From: an uncultured Bacteroides sp.
Lineage (GTDB): Bacteria; Bacteroidota; Bacteroidia; Bacteroidales; Bacteroidaceae
DNA: 64,000 nt
Assembly: GCF_963678425.1 (NCBI RefSeq)
Contig: NZ_OY782855.1
Location: 62,001 to 126,000, forward strand
Direction of reading: 5' to 3'
Positions 17,884 to 26,842 of the stretch are shown in pieces; within the stretch, counting starts at the first letter, position 1, and each line of letters begins with the position of its first letter. The position numbers were made by a program, and so were the translations under genes. The notes below the pieces were generated by a model. The model was given only the letters and a program-made list of their open reading frames with translations. It did no database searches and was not told the DNA's origin.

Positions 17884-19012
17884 ATAGCTTGAAATTCAGC
17901 ACATCCAGTGGTTGTATAATATCGAAGAGGGGAAGAGTCAGATAATATTTTTTTTCACCAAAGTCAGCGGCTGTCTGGTTTATAATAATTGCTTGCATAA
18001 CGTAACGAAGGATGTATGCAAGTATTGCAATACCCAGAACAATCCATTGCATATTGATGGCGCCTACTACAATTGCTGCAATTGTTGCAGTGATGAAAAG
18101 TAAACGTGATGTAGTCTCGAATCCCATCCAGTATCTCTGCAATCCATGATAATAGTGCGAAGTAGCAAGGTAACTAACCTTTTCTTCTTTCCAGCTTTTA
18201 AAGCTGTATGCCGGTTCCATTCTGATAACTGCATTGGGAGATGTTTCTACTCTGGTATTAAAAGGAGTAGCAACTTCATTGATAAACAAGTCATCGTCGC
18301 CACGTTGCAGATTCAGATGAGAAGAAAAGCCTTTGTTCTTAAAGAATAGTTCTTTGCGGTAAGCCATGTTCCGACCAATAGCCATATATGGTTTATTGAT
18401 TAAGGCAAATCCCAGGTAACGCATGGACATAAACAGGTTGCTGAAGGCCACTTTACGCTGGAACCATCCCTTCTCTTGTTCATATCCGCTATATCCCAGC
18501 ACAATATCTGTTCGTGGAGAAAAGTTTCTGGCCATAAGTTTTAACCAGTCATTACTTGCCGGACGGCAATCTGCATCTGTAAAGACTAACCAGTTATGCT
18601 TGCTGGCTTTAATACCTAGTGTGATAGCTAGCTTTTTTCTGCTTATGTAGCGAGCCCCATCAGGAGTAAAGGTGTGATACAGGTTGGTATACTTTTCTTC
18701 AAATATAGTAAGAACATCCTCGCTTTCATCTGTAGAACCGTCATTGATAACGATAACCTCAAAATTCGGATAATCTTGTTCAAGAACATAAGGCAGATTT
18801 TTTTGCAGGTTTTCAGATTCATTACGGGCGCTAATAATTACAGAAACTGGAGGGAGGTCTGTTTCATAGATCATATCTCCTTCATTTGCAGTTTTATTGT
18901 GTGCATGTAGTTGATTGTATAAGCTAAAATAATAGATTACTTGTATGATTAGAAACAATCCAAGTGAGGCTAATAATATAATCTCAACTATATTAAAGGT
19001 AAATAAGTTCAT
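17843..19012 (-). CDS. Membrane-bound family 2 glycosyltransferase
   Basis: The 389-residue protein has an N-terminal membrane anchor (about residues 8-30), a GT-A catalytic domain with VSVIISARNESENL, VINDGSTDES, the metal-binding TDADCRP and a late QRGDDDLFI motif, and two or more C-terminal membrane segments (about 295-345). This is the layout of GT2 enzymes that act on lipid-linked or polymeric acceptors at the inner membrane. No other glycan genes are adjacent, so the product is unknown. Its 3' end overlaps the sensor kinase gene by 41 bp on the opposite strand. Confidence 0.9.
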   Translation of the reverse strand: MNLFTFNIVEIILLASLGLFLIIQVIYYFSLYNQLHAHNKTANEGDMIYETDLPPVSVIISARNESENLQKNLPYVLEQDYPNFEVIVINDGSTDESEDVLTIFEEKYTNLYHTFTPDGARYISRKKLAITLGIKASKHNWLVFTDADCRPASNDWLKLMARNFSPRTDIVLGYSGYEQEKGWFQRKVAFSNLFMSMRYLGFALINKPYMAIGRNMAYRKELFFKNKGFSSHLNLQRGDDDLFINEVATPFNTRVETSPNAVIRMEPAYSFKSWKEEKVSYLATSHYYHGLQRYWMGFETTSRLLFITATIAAIVVGAINMQWIVLGIAILAYILRYVMQAIIINQTAADFGEKKYYLTLPLFDIIQPLDVLNFKLFRKIRGKADYMKR

Positions 19013-19038
19013 TGCGTATTTTCTGTTTTTTATTACTG

Positions 19039-19046
19039 CAAAATTA
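19039..19046 (-). promoter_or_regulatory. -7 element of the glycosyltransferase gene
   Basis: On the minus strand the sequence is TAATTTTG, 26 bp before the start codon. No clear -33 element. Confidence 0.45.
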
Positions 19047-19129
19047 CACTAAATATTGGAATTAATATCTATTGCATTCGTTTTTTATAACACAATATTT
19101 TGTGTATGCTAGTATCTGGCACATAACTA

Positions 19130-19160
19130 AAAAGGGATAAACTTTTGGTTCATCCCTTTT
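19130..19160 (-). terminator. Terminator of the his/lys operon
   Basis: AAAAGGGAT (19130-19138) pairs perfectly with ATCCCTTTT (19152-19160). Read on the minus strand it follows the lysA stop by about 20 nt and ends in a T run, so it probably closes the eight-gene operon. Confidence 0.8.
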
Positions 19161-19180
19161 CCTTAATCTCTTTTTTAAAG

Positions 19181-20341
19181 TTACATCAGCTCATCTGAAG
19201 TATATCCTTTCGGAAGTGCTCTGCAATTGTATCCCGAAGCCATAATTTCTCCGTATGCACCAGCGGAGCGGAGAGCGAAAAGATCTCCTCTTTTCACTTT
19301 ATTAATGTCTAGCGCCTTGCCAAAAACATCAGATGATTCACAGATTGGCCCTACTACATCATATTTCTCCATAGGTTCTTCAGAAGTGATATTCTCAATC
19401 TTATGATAGGCCTGATATAGTGCAGGACGAATTAAATCAGTCATTCCACCGTCCAAAATGGCAAATTGTTTATTTGCTCCTTGCTTAACATATAAAACTT
19501 TGCTGATCAGATTTCCACATTGACCAACAATTGAACGCCCAAGCTCAAAATGTAACGATTGTGTAGGGCTTAATTTCAAATGTTTATGGAAAGTTGAAAA
19601 GTAAGCAGCAAAATCAGGAATTGGTTGTCTGTTGGGATGTTGGTAATCAATACCCAATCCACCACCTACATTGATATGCTCTACAATAATACGTCGTTTG
19701 TACATGTATTCTTGTATTTCATTAATGCGGTTACAAAGTCCCACAAAATCTCCCATATCAAGAATTTGTGAACCGATATGAAAATGCAGTCCTAATAACT
19801 TCACATTTGGAAGCTCGTTTGCCACATCTAAAACATGGTCAAGATCCTCCATATTAATGCCGAACTTATTCTCTTTCAGCCCGGTAGTAATATTGGCATG
19901 AGTATGTGCACCAACGTTCGGATTAATCCTCAAAGCTATTGAGGCAATCTTGCCTTTTGCACCAGCAAGTTCATTGATTACTTCCAGTTCCGGAATAGAC
20001 TCAACATTAAAGCAGAAGATGCCATAATCTAATCCAAGATTGATTTCCCAATCTGCTTTGCCCACTCCTGCAAATACTATTTTTGAGGCTGGAAAGCCGG
20101 CTTTAATAGCCGCACGGATTTCTCCGCCACTTACACAGTCCGCTCCCAAATAGTTCTCCCGAATAATAGATAGAACCTTCTGGTTGGCATTTGCTTTAAC
20201 GGCATAGTGAACAATATAATTACCGTATTTTTTTGCTTCGTTGTTTACGCAATCAAGTGTATCCCGTAATACTTTTGTGTCGTAGAAATAGAAAGGAGTT
20301 TCCATTTCACGAAATTTATTTATTGGGAAGATCCCTTTCAT
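19181..20341 (-). CDS. lysA: Diaminopimelate decarboxylase
   Basis: This 386-residue fold-type III PLP enzyme converts meso-diaminopimelate to L-lysine. The PLP lysine is K49 in HYAVKANANQKVL. Other family landmarks are GADCVSGGEI, the glycine-rich INVGGGLGIDYQ, ELGRSIVGQCG, the substrate-contact CESSDVFGK and the terminal AGAYGEIMASGYN. Length is slightly shorter than the 415-420 residues of proteobacterial LysA but normal for Bacteroidetes. It is the last gene of the operon, 12 bp after lysC, pairing the first and last steps of lysine synthesis. Confidence 0.96.
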   Translation of the reverse strand: MKGIFPINKFREMETPFYFYDTKVLRDTLDCVNNEAKKYGNYIVHYAVKANANQKVLSIIRENYLGADCVSGGEIRAAIKAGFPASKIVFAGVGKADWEINLGLDYGIFCFNVESIPELEVINELAGAKGKIASIALRINPNVGAHTHANITTGLKENKFGINMEDLDHVLDVANELPNVKLLGLHFHIGSQILDMGDFVGLCNRINEIQEYMYKRRIIVEHINVGGGLGIDYQHPNRQPIPDFAAYFSTFHKHLKLSPTQSLHFELGRSIVGQCGNLISKVLYVKQGANKQFAILDGGMTDLIRPALYQAYHKIENITSEEPMEKYDVVGPICESSDVFGKALDINKVKRGDLFALRSAGAYGEIMASGYNCRALPKGYTSDELM

Positions 20342-20353
20342 ATAGTTTATCTC

Positions 20354-21673
20354 TTATTTGTTATTGAAAAGTACATTACTGAGAGACTGCAATGCTTTTT
20401 TCTTGTCAGATTCCTTAATAAGGAAAGAAATATTGTAATTACTTCCTCCGAAAGAGATCATACGCACCGGTATATCACGCATTGCATCAAGAGCTGTAGC
20501 TTCAAATCCTACATTTTCCCATTGCAAATCTCCCACAACACAGATAATGCACATATCCTCATCAACGGTAACTGTACCATATTTCTTTAAGTCATCCAGA
20601 ATTTCCCGCAAATGCTTAGTATTGTCTATGGATACTGAAACTCCCACTTCTGATGTACAAACCATATCAATCGATGTCTGGTAGCTTTCAAAGATTTCAA
20701 ATACTTTGCGCAGAAATCCATGAGCCAGTAACATGCGACTGGATTTAATCTTAATCGCTGTAATATTGTCCTTGGCAGCTACAGCCTTGATTTTATCTTT
20801 TTCTGTTTCATTAGAAATTAATGTTCCAGGAGCCGATGGTTCCATTGTATTCAATAAACGTACCGGAATATTTGCATATTTAGCAGGCTGCACACAAGTA
20901 GGATGAAGAATCTTTGCCCCGAAATAAGCTAATTCGGCAGCTTCTTCAAAATGTAACTGACGAACAGGCGCTGTTTTATCAACTACGCGTGGATCATTGT
21001 TATGAAGTCCGTCAATATCTGTCCAGATCTGAATTTCAGAAGCTTTAACTGCAGCTCCGATTAATGAAGCGGTGTAGTCACTGCCTCCGCGTTGCAGGTT
21101 ATCTATCTCACCATAAGCATTCCGGCAGATGAAACCTTGAGTGATATAAATGTCAGCATCCGGATAAAGCTCTAACTGAATCTGAAGTTTTTCTTTGATA
21201 TAGGTAGGATCTGGTTCTGCATTTTTGTCGGTGCGCATAAATTCCAGAGCAGGAAGCAAAACTGATTTCACTCCACATTCGCAAAGATAATCATTCACCA
21301 TTGCTGTGGAAATCAATTCTCCTTGTGCCAGAACCACCTTCTCTTCAAAGAGTGTAAATAGATCTTTGGTGTAAGAACGAACATAATCAAAATGAGATTT
21401 TATAATTTCAAGCCCTTTCTGTTTATATTCATCTGTAGAATAGAGTTCATCAACGTGCTTTTTGTAATTTTTCTCTAATTTGTTGATGATTTCATTAGCA
21501 CCGTCGGGATTCTTTTTATATAAGTAATCCGAGATTTCAACTAAAGTATTTGTTGTGCCAGACATTGCGGAAAGCACTACAATTTTCTTTTCACCATCGG
21601 TTATTAATTTGGCTACCTCTTTCATCCGTTCGGCAGAACCAACGGAAGTACCTCCAAACTTTAAAACTTTCAT
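20354..21673 (-). CDS. lysC: Aspartate kinase (monofunctional)
   Basis: The 439-residue protein phosphorylates aspartate, the entry to lysine, threonine and methionine synthesis. It starts with the ATP-binding KVLKFGGTSVGSAERM, has GGSDYTASLIGAA and the WTDIDGLHNNDPR motif in the kinase domain (to about 290), and ends with two ACT domains (about 300-439) that usually mediate feedback inhibition. It is not fused to homoserine dehydrogenase. It lies between ftsE (25 bp) and lysA (12 bp) in one minus-strand operon. Confidence 0.95.
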   Translation of the reverse strand: MKVLKFGGTSVGSAERMKEVAKLITDGEKKIVVLSAMSGTTNTLVEISDYLYKKNPDGANEIINKLEKNYKKHVDELYSTDEYKQKGLEIIKSHFDYVRSYTKDLFTLFEEKVVLAQGELISTAMVNDYLCECGVKSVLLPALEFMRTDKNAEPDPTYIKEKLQIQLELYPDADIYITQGFICRNAYGEIDNLQRGGSDYTASLIGAAVKASEIQIWTDIDGLHNNDPRVVDKTAPVRQLHFEEAAELAYFGAKILHPTCVQPAKYANIPVRLLNTMEPSAPGTLISNETEKDKIKAVAAKDNITAIKIKSSRMLLAHGFLRKVFEIFESYQTSIDMVCTSEVGVSVSIDNTKHLREILDDLKKYGTVTVDEDMCIICVVGDLQWENVGFEATALDAMRDIPVRMISFGGSNYNISFLIKESDKKKALQSLSNVLFNNK

Positions 21674-21698
21674 CTTCTTTACACTATTAAATTAATAT

Positions 21699-22544
21699 TT
21701 ATTCTTTATCCGTATCAGTCTCTTTCTCAGTAACAGTCTTCGTCTCTATATCTTCGTCTTCCTCACTATCTTCTTCATTTACAAACTCTGCTTGCGAGCA
21801 AGTTGTTTCTAAGATTGGTTCTCTATTATCCGGTTCTAATTTATCCTGAGTATTCGTTTTTTTATAAAATTCGTGGGTTGCATCATGCAACTCATTGTTT
21901 TTACATTGCAGAACTAATCCCGGAAATTCTTTAAGCAACTGAATATTATGTGTAGTCATAATCACAGAAGAACCGTTGCGACTAATTTCATGAAGCAATT
22001 CTACAATTTTTCTTCCTGTTTCTACGTCCAGATTACCTGTAGGCTCGTCTGCCAGGATAATGGAAGGGGAGTTTAATATTGCTCTTGCAATGACAATACG
22101 CTGTTGCTCTCCGCCGGATAGCTCACTGGGCAATTTATTCCCTTCGTTTGCCATACCCACTTGCTCCAACACCTCTTTTATCCGTTCCTTTATCTCTAGT
22201 TTATTTTTCCAGCCGGTGGCGCGCAATACAAATTCCAGATTGTCGTTTACTGTGCGATCAGTGAGTAACTGAAAATCCTGAAATATGATTCCCAACTTCC
22301 GTCTTAGCTGCGGAATGTTTTTTCGTTTTATGGCCCGTAGATTATTTCCTAAAACTTCTGCTTCTCCTGAAGCGATACTCAATTCTCCATAAATAGTTTT
22401 CAGTAGGCTTGTTTTTCCTGTGCCTACTTTGCCTATTATATATAAAAAATCGCCAGCATTCAGTTGCATGTTTATATTATGGAGCACGCAAAAATCCTGT
22501 TGGACAATTTCTACATTCTGATAGTTAATGAGTGGTTCGCCCAT
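21699..22544 (-). CDS. ftsE: FtsE-like ABC ATPase with an acidic C-terminal tail
   Basis: I start the gene at 22544 (281 residues, MGEPLINYQNVEIV), because the upstream in-frame ATG at 22631 lies inside hisIE. It is an ABC ATPase with Walker A GKVGTGKTSLL, signature ELSGGEQQRIVIARAIL and Walker B IILADEPTGNLD. With FtsX, FtsE controls cell-wall hydrolysis at the division site. FtsX is not adjacent. After about residue 225 there is an unusual tail of roughly 55 residues rich in Glu, Asp and Thr (for example NEEDSEEDEDIETKTVTE), absent from short proteobacterial FtsE. Assignment within the LolD/FtsE group rests partly on Bacteroides gene order. Confidence 0.8.
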   Translation of the reverse strand: MGEPLINYQNVEIVQQDFCVLHNINMQLNAGDFLYIIGKVGTGKTSLLKTIYGELSIASGEAEVLGNNLRAIKRKNIPQLRRKLGIIFQDFQLLTDRTVNDNLEFVLRATGWKNKLEIKERIKEVLEQVGMANEGNKLPSELSGGEQQRIVIARAILNSPSIILADEPTGNLDVETGRKIVELLHEISRNGSSVIMTTHNIQLLKEFPGLVLQCKNNELHDATHEFYKKTNTQDKLEPDNREPILETTCSQAEFVNEEDSEEDEDIETKTVTEKETDTDKE

Positions 22545-22557
22545 AATTATTTTGCTT

Positions 22558-23154
22558 TTATTCTTTATGTCTTTTTTTAAGTTCACGGGCCAGATCTTCA
22601 ATACGATAGCCTTTTGATGTAAGAAGAACAATCAGGTGATAAACCAGATCTGATGCTTCATAGATTAAACGGTCATCTGTTCCGTTTGTTGCTTCAATGA
22701 CTGTTTCTACAGCTTCTTCACCTACTTTCTGAGCCATACGGTTCACTCCGGAGTTGAATAATGATGTAGTGTACGATTTTTCAGGCATTTCATCATGTCG
22801 TTTGCTGATAAAATCCTGCAAATACTTGATAAACATGATATCTTCTGTGTTTTCTTCTCCCCAGCATGTATCAGAGCCAGTATGGCAAACAGGACCAACC
22901 GGATTAACCTTAATCAATAAGGTATCTTTATCGCAATCCTCTTTGATAGATACTACATTCAGAAAATTACCGCTTTCTTCTCCTTTTGTCCAAAGTCTGT
23001 TCTTTGTACGGCTAAAGAAAGTAACCTGTCCTATAGCTAAAGTCTTTTCATAAGCTTCCTTATTCATAAAACCAAGCATCAGAACTTTAGAGGTGTAATT
23101 ATCTTGTATAATTGCCGGAATTAATCCATCCATTTTGTTAAAATCTAAACCCAT
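22558..23154 (-). CDS. hisIE: HisIE: phosphoribosyl-AMP cyclohydrolase / phosphoribosyl-ATP pyrophosphatase
   Basis: The start at 23154 (MGLDFNKMDG, 198 residues) is preferred over the ATG at 23220, which would overlap hisF. Residues about 1-105 form the HisI cyclohydrolase with metal-binding CDKDTLLIKV and CHTGSDTCW. Residues about 110-198 form the HisE pyrophosphatase with the MazG-like helical pattern KVGEEAVETVIEA. The two carry out steps 2 and 3 of histidine synthesis. It is followed 13 bp later by ftsE. Confidence 0.94.
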   Translation of the reverse strand: MGLDFNKMDGLIPAIIQDNYTSKVLMLGFMNKEAYEKTLAIGQVTFFSRTKNRLWTKGEESGNFLNVVSIKEDCDKDTLLIKVNPVGPVCHTGSDTCWGEENTEDIMFIKYLQDFISKRHDEMPEKSYTTSLFNSGVNRMAQKVGEEAVETVIEATNGTDDRLIYEASDLVYHLIVLLTSKGYRIEDLARELKKRHKE

Positions 23155-23189
23155 GATGTTATATATTAATAATTCATTATTATGACTTG

Positions 23190-23945
23190 TTACAGTCTGA
23201 CAGTTATTCCTTGCGTACAAAGATAATCTTTTAATTCGGAAATCTTAATTTCTCCGAAGTGAAAAACACTGGCAGCCAAAGCAGCATCAGCTTTTCCTAA
23301 GGTAAAAGTATCTTTGAAATGTTCCATGGCACCGGCTCCTCCCGATGCAATAATCGGTATAGGCAAGGAGTCAGATAAGAGTGCCAGCGTTTCGTTGGCA
23401 TATCCGGTTTTCACGCCATCGTGATTCATGCTTGTAAAAAGAATCTCTCCGGCTCCACGATCTGCAGCTTCTTTAGCCCATGAGATCAGCTCTTTATCGG
23501 TTTCAATTCTTCCTCCGTTAAGGTAACATTTCCAAATGTTATTTTCCTCTTTTGCATCAATCGCTACCACGCATACCTGCGAACCGAAATGCTTTGCAAT
23601 CTCGTTTATCAGCTGCGGATTTCTAATAGCAGAAGAATTGATGGAAACTTTGTCAGCACCGGCATTCAGTAAACGGTCAACATCCTGCAATTCATTGATA
23701 CCACCACCCACGGTGAAAGGAATGCTAATGTTTGCAGCAACACGTTTTACTAGGTCTGTAAAAGTTTTTCGTCCTTCGTGGCTTGCGGTAATATCAAGAA
23801 ATACCAGTTCGTCGGCTCCCTGTTCACTGTAAGCACGCCCCAGTTCCACCGGATCGCCAGCTTCACGTAAGTTCACAAAGTTAGTACCTTTTACAGTAGT
23901 ACCATTCTTTATATCCAGACAAGGTATGATTCTTTTTGCTAACAT
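23190..23945 (-). CDS. hisF: Imidazole glycerol phosphate synthase, cyclase subunit
   Basis: A 251-residue TIM barrel with duplicated half-barrels. It has the catalytic aspartate in IIPCLDIKNG, the phosphate sites VGGGI and ASGGAGAMEHF, and the second catalytic aspartate in SMNHDGVKTGY. With HisH it makes imidazole glycerol phosphate and AICAR. It lies 10 bp after hisA and 35 bp before hisIE. Confidence 0.96.
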   Translation of the reverse strand: MLAKRIIPCLDIKNGTTVKGTNFVNLREAGDPVELGRAYSEQGADELVFLDITASHEGRKTFTDLVKRVAANISIPFTVGGGINELQDVDRLLNAGADKVSINSSAIRNPQLINEIAKHFGSQVCVVAIDAKEENNIWKCYLNGGRIETDKELISWAKEAADRGAGEILFTSMNHDGVKTGYANETLALLSDSLPIPIIASGGAGAMEHFKDTFTLGKADAALAASVFHFGEIKISELKDYLCTQGITVRL

Positions 23946-23955
23946 ATCTATCAGT

Positions 23956-24675
23956 TTATATAAATATCTTTAAGTCCTTCAGCTGGATCTTTCCTTCGTA
24001 AAGCGCTTTCCCGAAAATAACAGCAGGCACTTTAGCTTCTTCCAGTTTTATAATATCGTCAATGCAGCTTACGCCACCACTGGCAATAAGGTATGTTGAA
24101 GGAAATTTCTCCAGAATTTCATTATACAGAGCAGTAGAAGGACCTTGCAGCATACCGTCGCATTCAATATCCGTGCAGATCACCTTCTGAATACCCTTTT
24201 CAATATATCCACCCAGAAAAGTCATAAGCTCAAGTTCCGTTCCCTCTTTCCAGCCGTTCACTGCAATCATCTTATTTTTTACGTCGGCTCCAAGAATAAT
24301 CTTATCACTTCCGTATTTATTGATCCATTGAGTAAACAGCTCAGGTTCTTTAACAGCAATGCTGCCACCGGTTATCATCTTTGCTCCGCTTTCGAAAGCA
24401 ATCCTTAAATCTTCATCACTTTTTATTCCGCCGCCAAAATCTATAATCAGGGAGGTCTGTGAAGCTATCTTTTCCAGAATGCGGTAATTAACTATATGAT
24501 GAGAAGCAGCACCGTCAAGATCAACCACATGAAGTCGGCGAATACCACTTGCTTCAAATTCCTTTGCAACCTCTACCGGATTCTCATTATATACTTTCTT
24601 ACTATCATAATCGCCCTTTGACAGGCGAACACATTTCCCTTCAATTATATCTATGGCAGGAATAATTTCAATCAT
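23956..24675 (-). CDS. hisA: HisA isomerase (ProFAR isomerase)
   Basis: A 239-residue TIM barrel with IIPAIDIIEGKCVRLSKGDY containing the catalytic aspartate, IDFGGGIKSDED and IASGGVSCIDDI for phosphate binding, and CTDIECDGMLQGPS with the second aspartate. It isomerises ProFAR to PRFAR, the substrate of HisF/HisH. It starts 7 bp after hisH. Confidence 0.96.
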   Translation of the reverse strand: MIEIIPAIDIIEGKCVRLSKGDYDSKKVYNENPVEVAKEFEASGIRRLHVVDLDGAASHHIVNYRILEKIASQTSLIIDFGGGIKSDEDLRIAFESGAKMITGGSIAVKEPELFTQWINKYGSDKIILGADVKNKMIAVNGWKEGTELELMTFLGGYIEKGIQKVICTDIECDGMLQGPSTALYNEILEKFPSTYLIASGGVSCIDDIIKLEEAKVPAVIFGKALYEGKIQLKDLKIFI

Positions 24676-24682
24676 ACTTTTA

Positions 24683-25279
24683 TTATAGAGGTAAATTAAT
24701 GAAGTTTTCTAATATACGTTCTCCAACCTTTCCGCTTTTCTCGGGGTGAAATTGGGTAGCATAGTAGTTCCCCTTTTGTAATGACGCGCTAAAGGGAAGT
24801 ATGTAATCTGTTGTAGCCACTGTAAATTCGTTGACAGGCACATAAAAGCTATGCACAAAATAAACAAACTCCTCTTTGGTAAAGCCCTTGTAAAGATCCC
24901 CTTTCAAATCGCCAATGGTATTCCAGCCCATGTGCGGAACTTTATCTTCATGTTTTGCAGGATAAAATCGTTTCACATCAGTTGGAAATATGCTTAAGCA
25001 ATCCACATCTCCTTCTTCAGAATGACTGCACATAAGCTGCATTCCAAGGCAAATGCCCAGTACAGGCTGCTTTAAATCCACAATCAGTTTATCTAATCCG
25101 GTGGCTTTTAAATGCTGCATGGTAGTAGCAGCTTCTCCAACTCCCGGAAAAATCACTTTATCCGCTTTAGATAAAATTTCTTTGTCCGCCGTTACCACGG
25201 CATTTACTCCAAGGCGTCGTAAGGCATGATCTACTGAATAGATGTTTCCTGCATTATATTTTACGATAGCTATATTCAT
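24683..25279 (-). CDS. hisH: Imidazole glycerol phosphate synthase, glutaminase subunit
   Basis: A class I glutamine amidotransferase of 198 residues with nucleophile cysteine in LGICLGMQLM and the histidine/glutamate pair in TQFHPEKSG. It supplies ammonia to HisF. It starts 6 bp after purU and precedes hisA by 7 bp, the usual hisH-A-F-IE order. Confidence 0.96.
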   Translation of the reverse strand: MNIAIVKYNAGNIYSVDHALRRLGVNAVVTADKEILSKADKVIFPGVGEAATTMQHLKATGLDKLIVDLKQPVLGICLGMQLMCSHSEEGDVDCLSIFPTDVKRFYPAKHEDKVPHMGWNTIGDLKGDLYKGFTKEEFVYFVHSFYVPVNEFTVATTDYILPFSASLQKGNYYATQFHPEKSGKVGERILENFINLPL

Positions 25280-25285
25280 TTACCT

Positions 25286-26164
25286 TTAACTAAAGATTAC
25301 AGTTTTATTCTTATAAGCCAGAACTTTGCGCTCAATATGCTTTTGTACCGCACGTGAAAGAACTATTTTTTCAAGATCCTTTCCTTTGTTAACCAGATCT
25401 TCCACCGTATCCTTGTGAGTAATGCGAACAACATCCTGTTCAATGATAGGACCGGCATCAAGCTCAGTAGTAACATAGTGACTGGTAGCACCAATAATCT
25501 TCACACCTCTTTCAAAAGCAGCGTGATAAGGCTTAGCGCCCACAAAAGCCGGAAGGAAAGAATGGTGAATATTAATAATCCTGTTAGGATAAGAGTTGAT
25601 CATGTTTTCAGAGATCACCTGCATGTATCTTGCTAAAACAATGAAGTTCACTTTATGTTTAGCCAGCAGTTCCATCTCTTTTGCTTCCTGTTCAGCCTTT
25701 GTCTCCTTGGTGATAGGGAAGAGGTGGAAAGGAATACCAAATTTATCGGCTACATGTTTCAGGTTAGGGTGATTACTTATAATCAAAGGAATTTCTACAT
25801 TCCACTCACCGTTTGCATAACGGGCAAGCATATCAAACAAGCAGTGAGACATTTTAGAAACAAATATCGCCATTCGCGGTTTAATATCCGAGAAGTATAG
25901 ACGGAAGCTCATTTTGTATTTCTGAGCATACAAAGTATCAAAGTAATCTTCTATCTTTTCTCTGGGGATAAGGAAATCGCTTAGTTCCCACTCAATTCTC
26001 ATAAAAAAAATATTTTCAATATGATCAACGTACTGATCCAGATAAACAATATTTCCCTTGTTTATAGTAATAAAATCCGTTACCGCGGATATAATTCCTG
26101 GTTTATCGGGACAGTGGAGCAATAACTTTGCTGTATTTTTGTTAGCTTGCATCTTATTTATCAT
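25286..26164 (-). CDS. purU: Formyltetrahydrofolate deformylase
   Basis: The protein of 292 residues (or 288 from the ATG at 26152) has an N-terminal ACT domain (about 10-90) and a formyltransferase-like catalytic domain with FIVLARYMQVIS and HHSFLPAFVGAKPYHAA. It hydrolyses 10-formyl-THF to formate and THF. It is the first gene of the operon and precedes hisH by 6 bp. Histidine synthesis generates AICAR, whose recycling consumes 10-formyl-THF, so control of the formyl-folate pool next to his genes makes sense, although that link is inferred. Confidence 0.94.
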   Translation of the reverse strand: MINKMQANKNTAKLLLHCPDKPGIISAVTDFITINKGNIVYLDQYVDHIENIFFMRIEWELSDFLIPREKIEDYFDTLYAQKYKMSFRLYFSDIKPRMAIFVSKMSHCLFDMLARYANGEWNVEIPLIISNHPNLKHVADKFGIPFHLFPITKETKAEQEAKEMELLAKHKVNFIVLARYMQVISENMINSYPNRIINIHHSFLPAFVGAKPYHAAFERGVKIIGATSHYVTTELDAGPIIEQDVVRITHKDTVEDLVNKGKDLEKIVLSRAVQKHIERKVLAYKNKTVIFS

Positions 26165-26184
26165 TAGTTATCATTATGAGTCCG

Positions 26185-26215
26185 CAAAAATAACGAATTA
26201 TTGCCAAAGAATAAA
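26185..26215 (-). promoter_or_regulatory. Promoter of the purU-his-ftsE-lys operon
   Basis: Minus strand: TATTTTTG (26192 to 26185) preceded by TTTA (26215-26212) with a 19-bp spacer. It is 20 bp before the purU start and is the only good candidate upstream of the eight genes. Confidence 0.6.
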
Positions 26216-26327
26216 TTATTATAGCAAGAAGTTTGTATTAAATGTTATTGATTGTCAATTAGAACAGGCCGGAATTGTGCATTTACCGCTTTTTTTGAAT
26301 AAAAAGTGAGTTTATTTACGCAAACCT

Positions 26328-26358
26328 CTTGCAAAAATGAAAAAAATATCTACCTTTG
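26328..26358 (+). promoter_or_regulatory. Promoter of the first tRNA-Asp
   Basis: TTG at 26329-26331 and TACCTTTG at 26351-26358 with a 19-bp spacer. The sequence from here to the tRNA is nearly repeated upstream of the second tRNA-Asp. Confidence 0.75.
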
Positions 26359-26394
26359 CATCCGCAATCGAGAGAGATAGCAAACAAAATAATT

Positions 26395-26468
26395 GGTGCG
26401 TTAGTTCAGTTGGTTAGAATACATGCCTGTCACGCATGGGGTCACGAGTTCGAGTCTCGTACGCACCG
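26395..26468 (+). tRNA. tRNA-Asp (anticodon GTC), copy 1
   Basis: Acceptor arms GGTGCGT (26395-26401) and ACGCACC (26461-26467) pair fully. The D arm (GTTCAGTTGGTTAGAAT), the anticodon loop CTGTCAC and the T arm (GAGTTCGAGTC) are all present, with discriminator G at 26468. CCA happens to follow at 26469-26471. The gene is 74 nt long and is identical to the second copy at 28364. Confidence 0.97.
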
Positions 26469-26480
26469 CCAAAAAAGTTT

Positions 26481-26520
26481 AAAAGTCCTGCAAAGTAATA
26501 TTTGTGGGACTTTTTATTTT
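26481..26520 (+). terminator. Terminator of tRNA-Asp copy 1
   Basis: AAAAGTCCTGCAAA (26481-26494) pairs with TTTGTGGGACTTTT (26501-26514), using two G-U pairs, followed by a T-rich run. Confidence 0.8.
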
Positions 26521-26625
26521 TAAGATATTTATCTTTAATTTCCACATAAATTATAATGCTTATTAAAAAGCATATAGCCGAATGCTTGTAGTTAGTGCGT
26601 TATGCAATGAATAAGTAAATAAAAA

Positions 26626-26664
26626 AAAGTCAGCCATTGCTTCATAAAGCTATTGACTGACTTT
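26626..26664 (-). terminator. Terminator-like hairpin downstream of the AI-2E-type gene
   Basis: An imperfect stem joins AAGTCAGCCATTGCTT and AAGCTATTGACTGACTT; on the minus strand it is followed by a run of eight T. It lies about 180 bp after the stop of the minus-strand gene. Confidence 0.6.
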
Positions 26665-26842
26665 GTGTTTTCTTTAATTAAACCTGAACCAATGATCAAA
26701 TACTTTACCAATAACATACATTCCCTTCTGAATCCCTTCTTGTTATTTCAAAGTAAAGTCTTGGTACAAAAGATTAAAATTGAAACTTATCCCGCTATCC
26801 TTGTTAAGATGCATTATCTTGGGAAAAGTAGTAGGGAATAGT

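Larger units (their letters stand above)
26472..26842. other. Gap between tRNA-Asp and the AI-2E-type gene
   Basis: About 370 bp that hold the tRNA terminator (26481-26520) and a second terminator-like hairpin read on the minus strand (26626-26664). The remaining 180 bp before the minus-strand gene show no convincing reading frame. Confidence 0.5.

Noticed and set aside
26653..26841. 62-codon plus-strand frame between tRNA-Asp and the AI-2E-type gene
   Set aside because: AT-rich, starts inside a terminator hairpin and has no promoter or recognisable domain.
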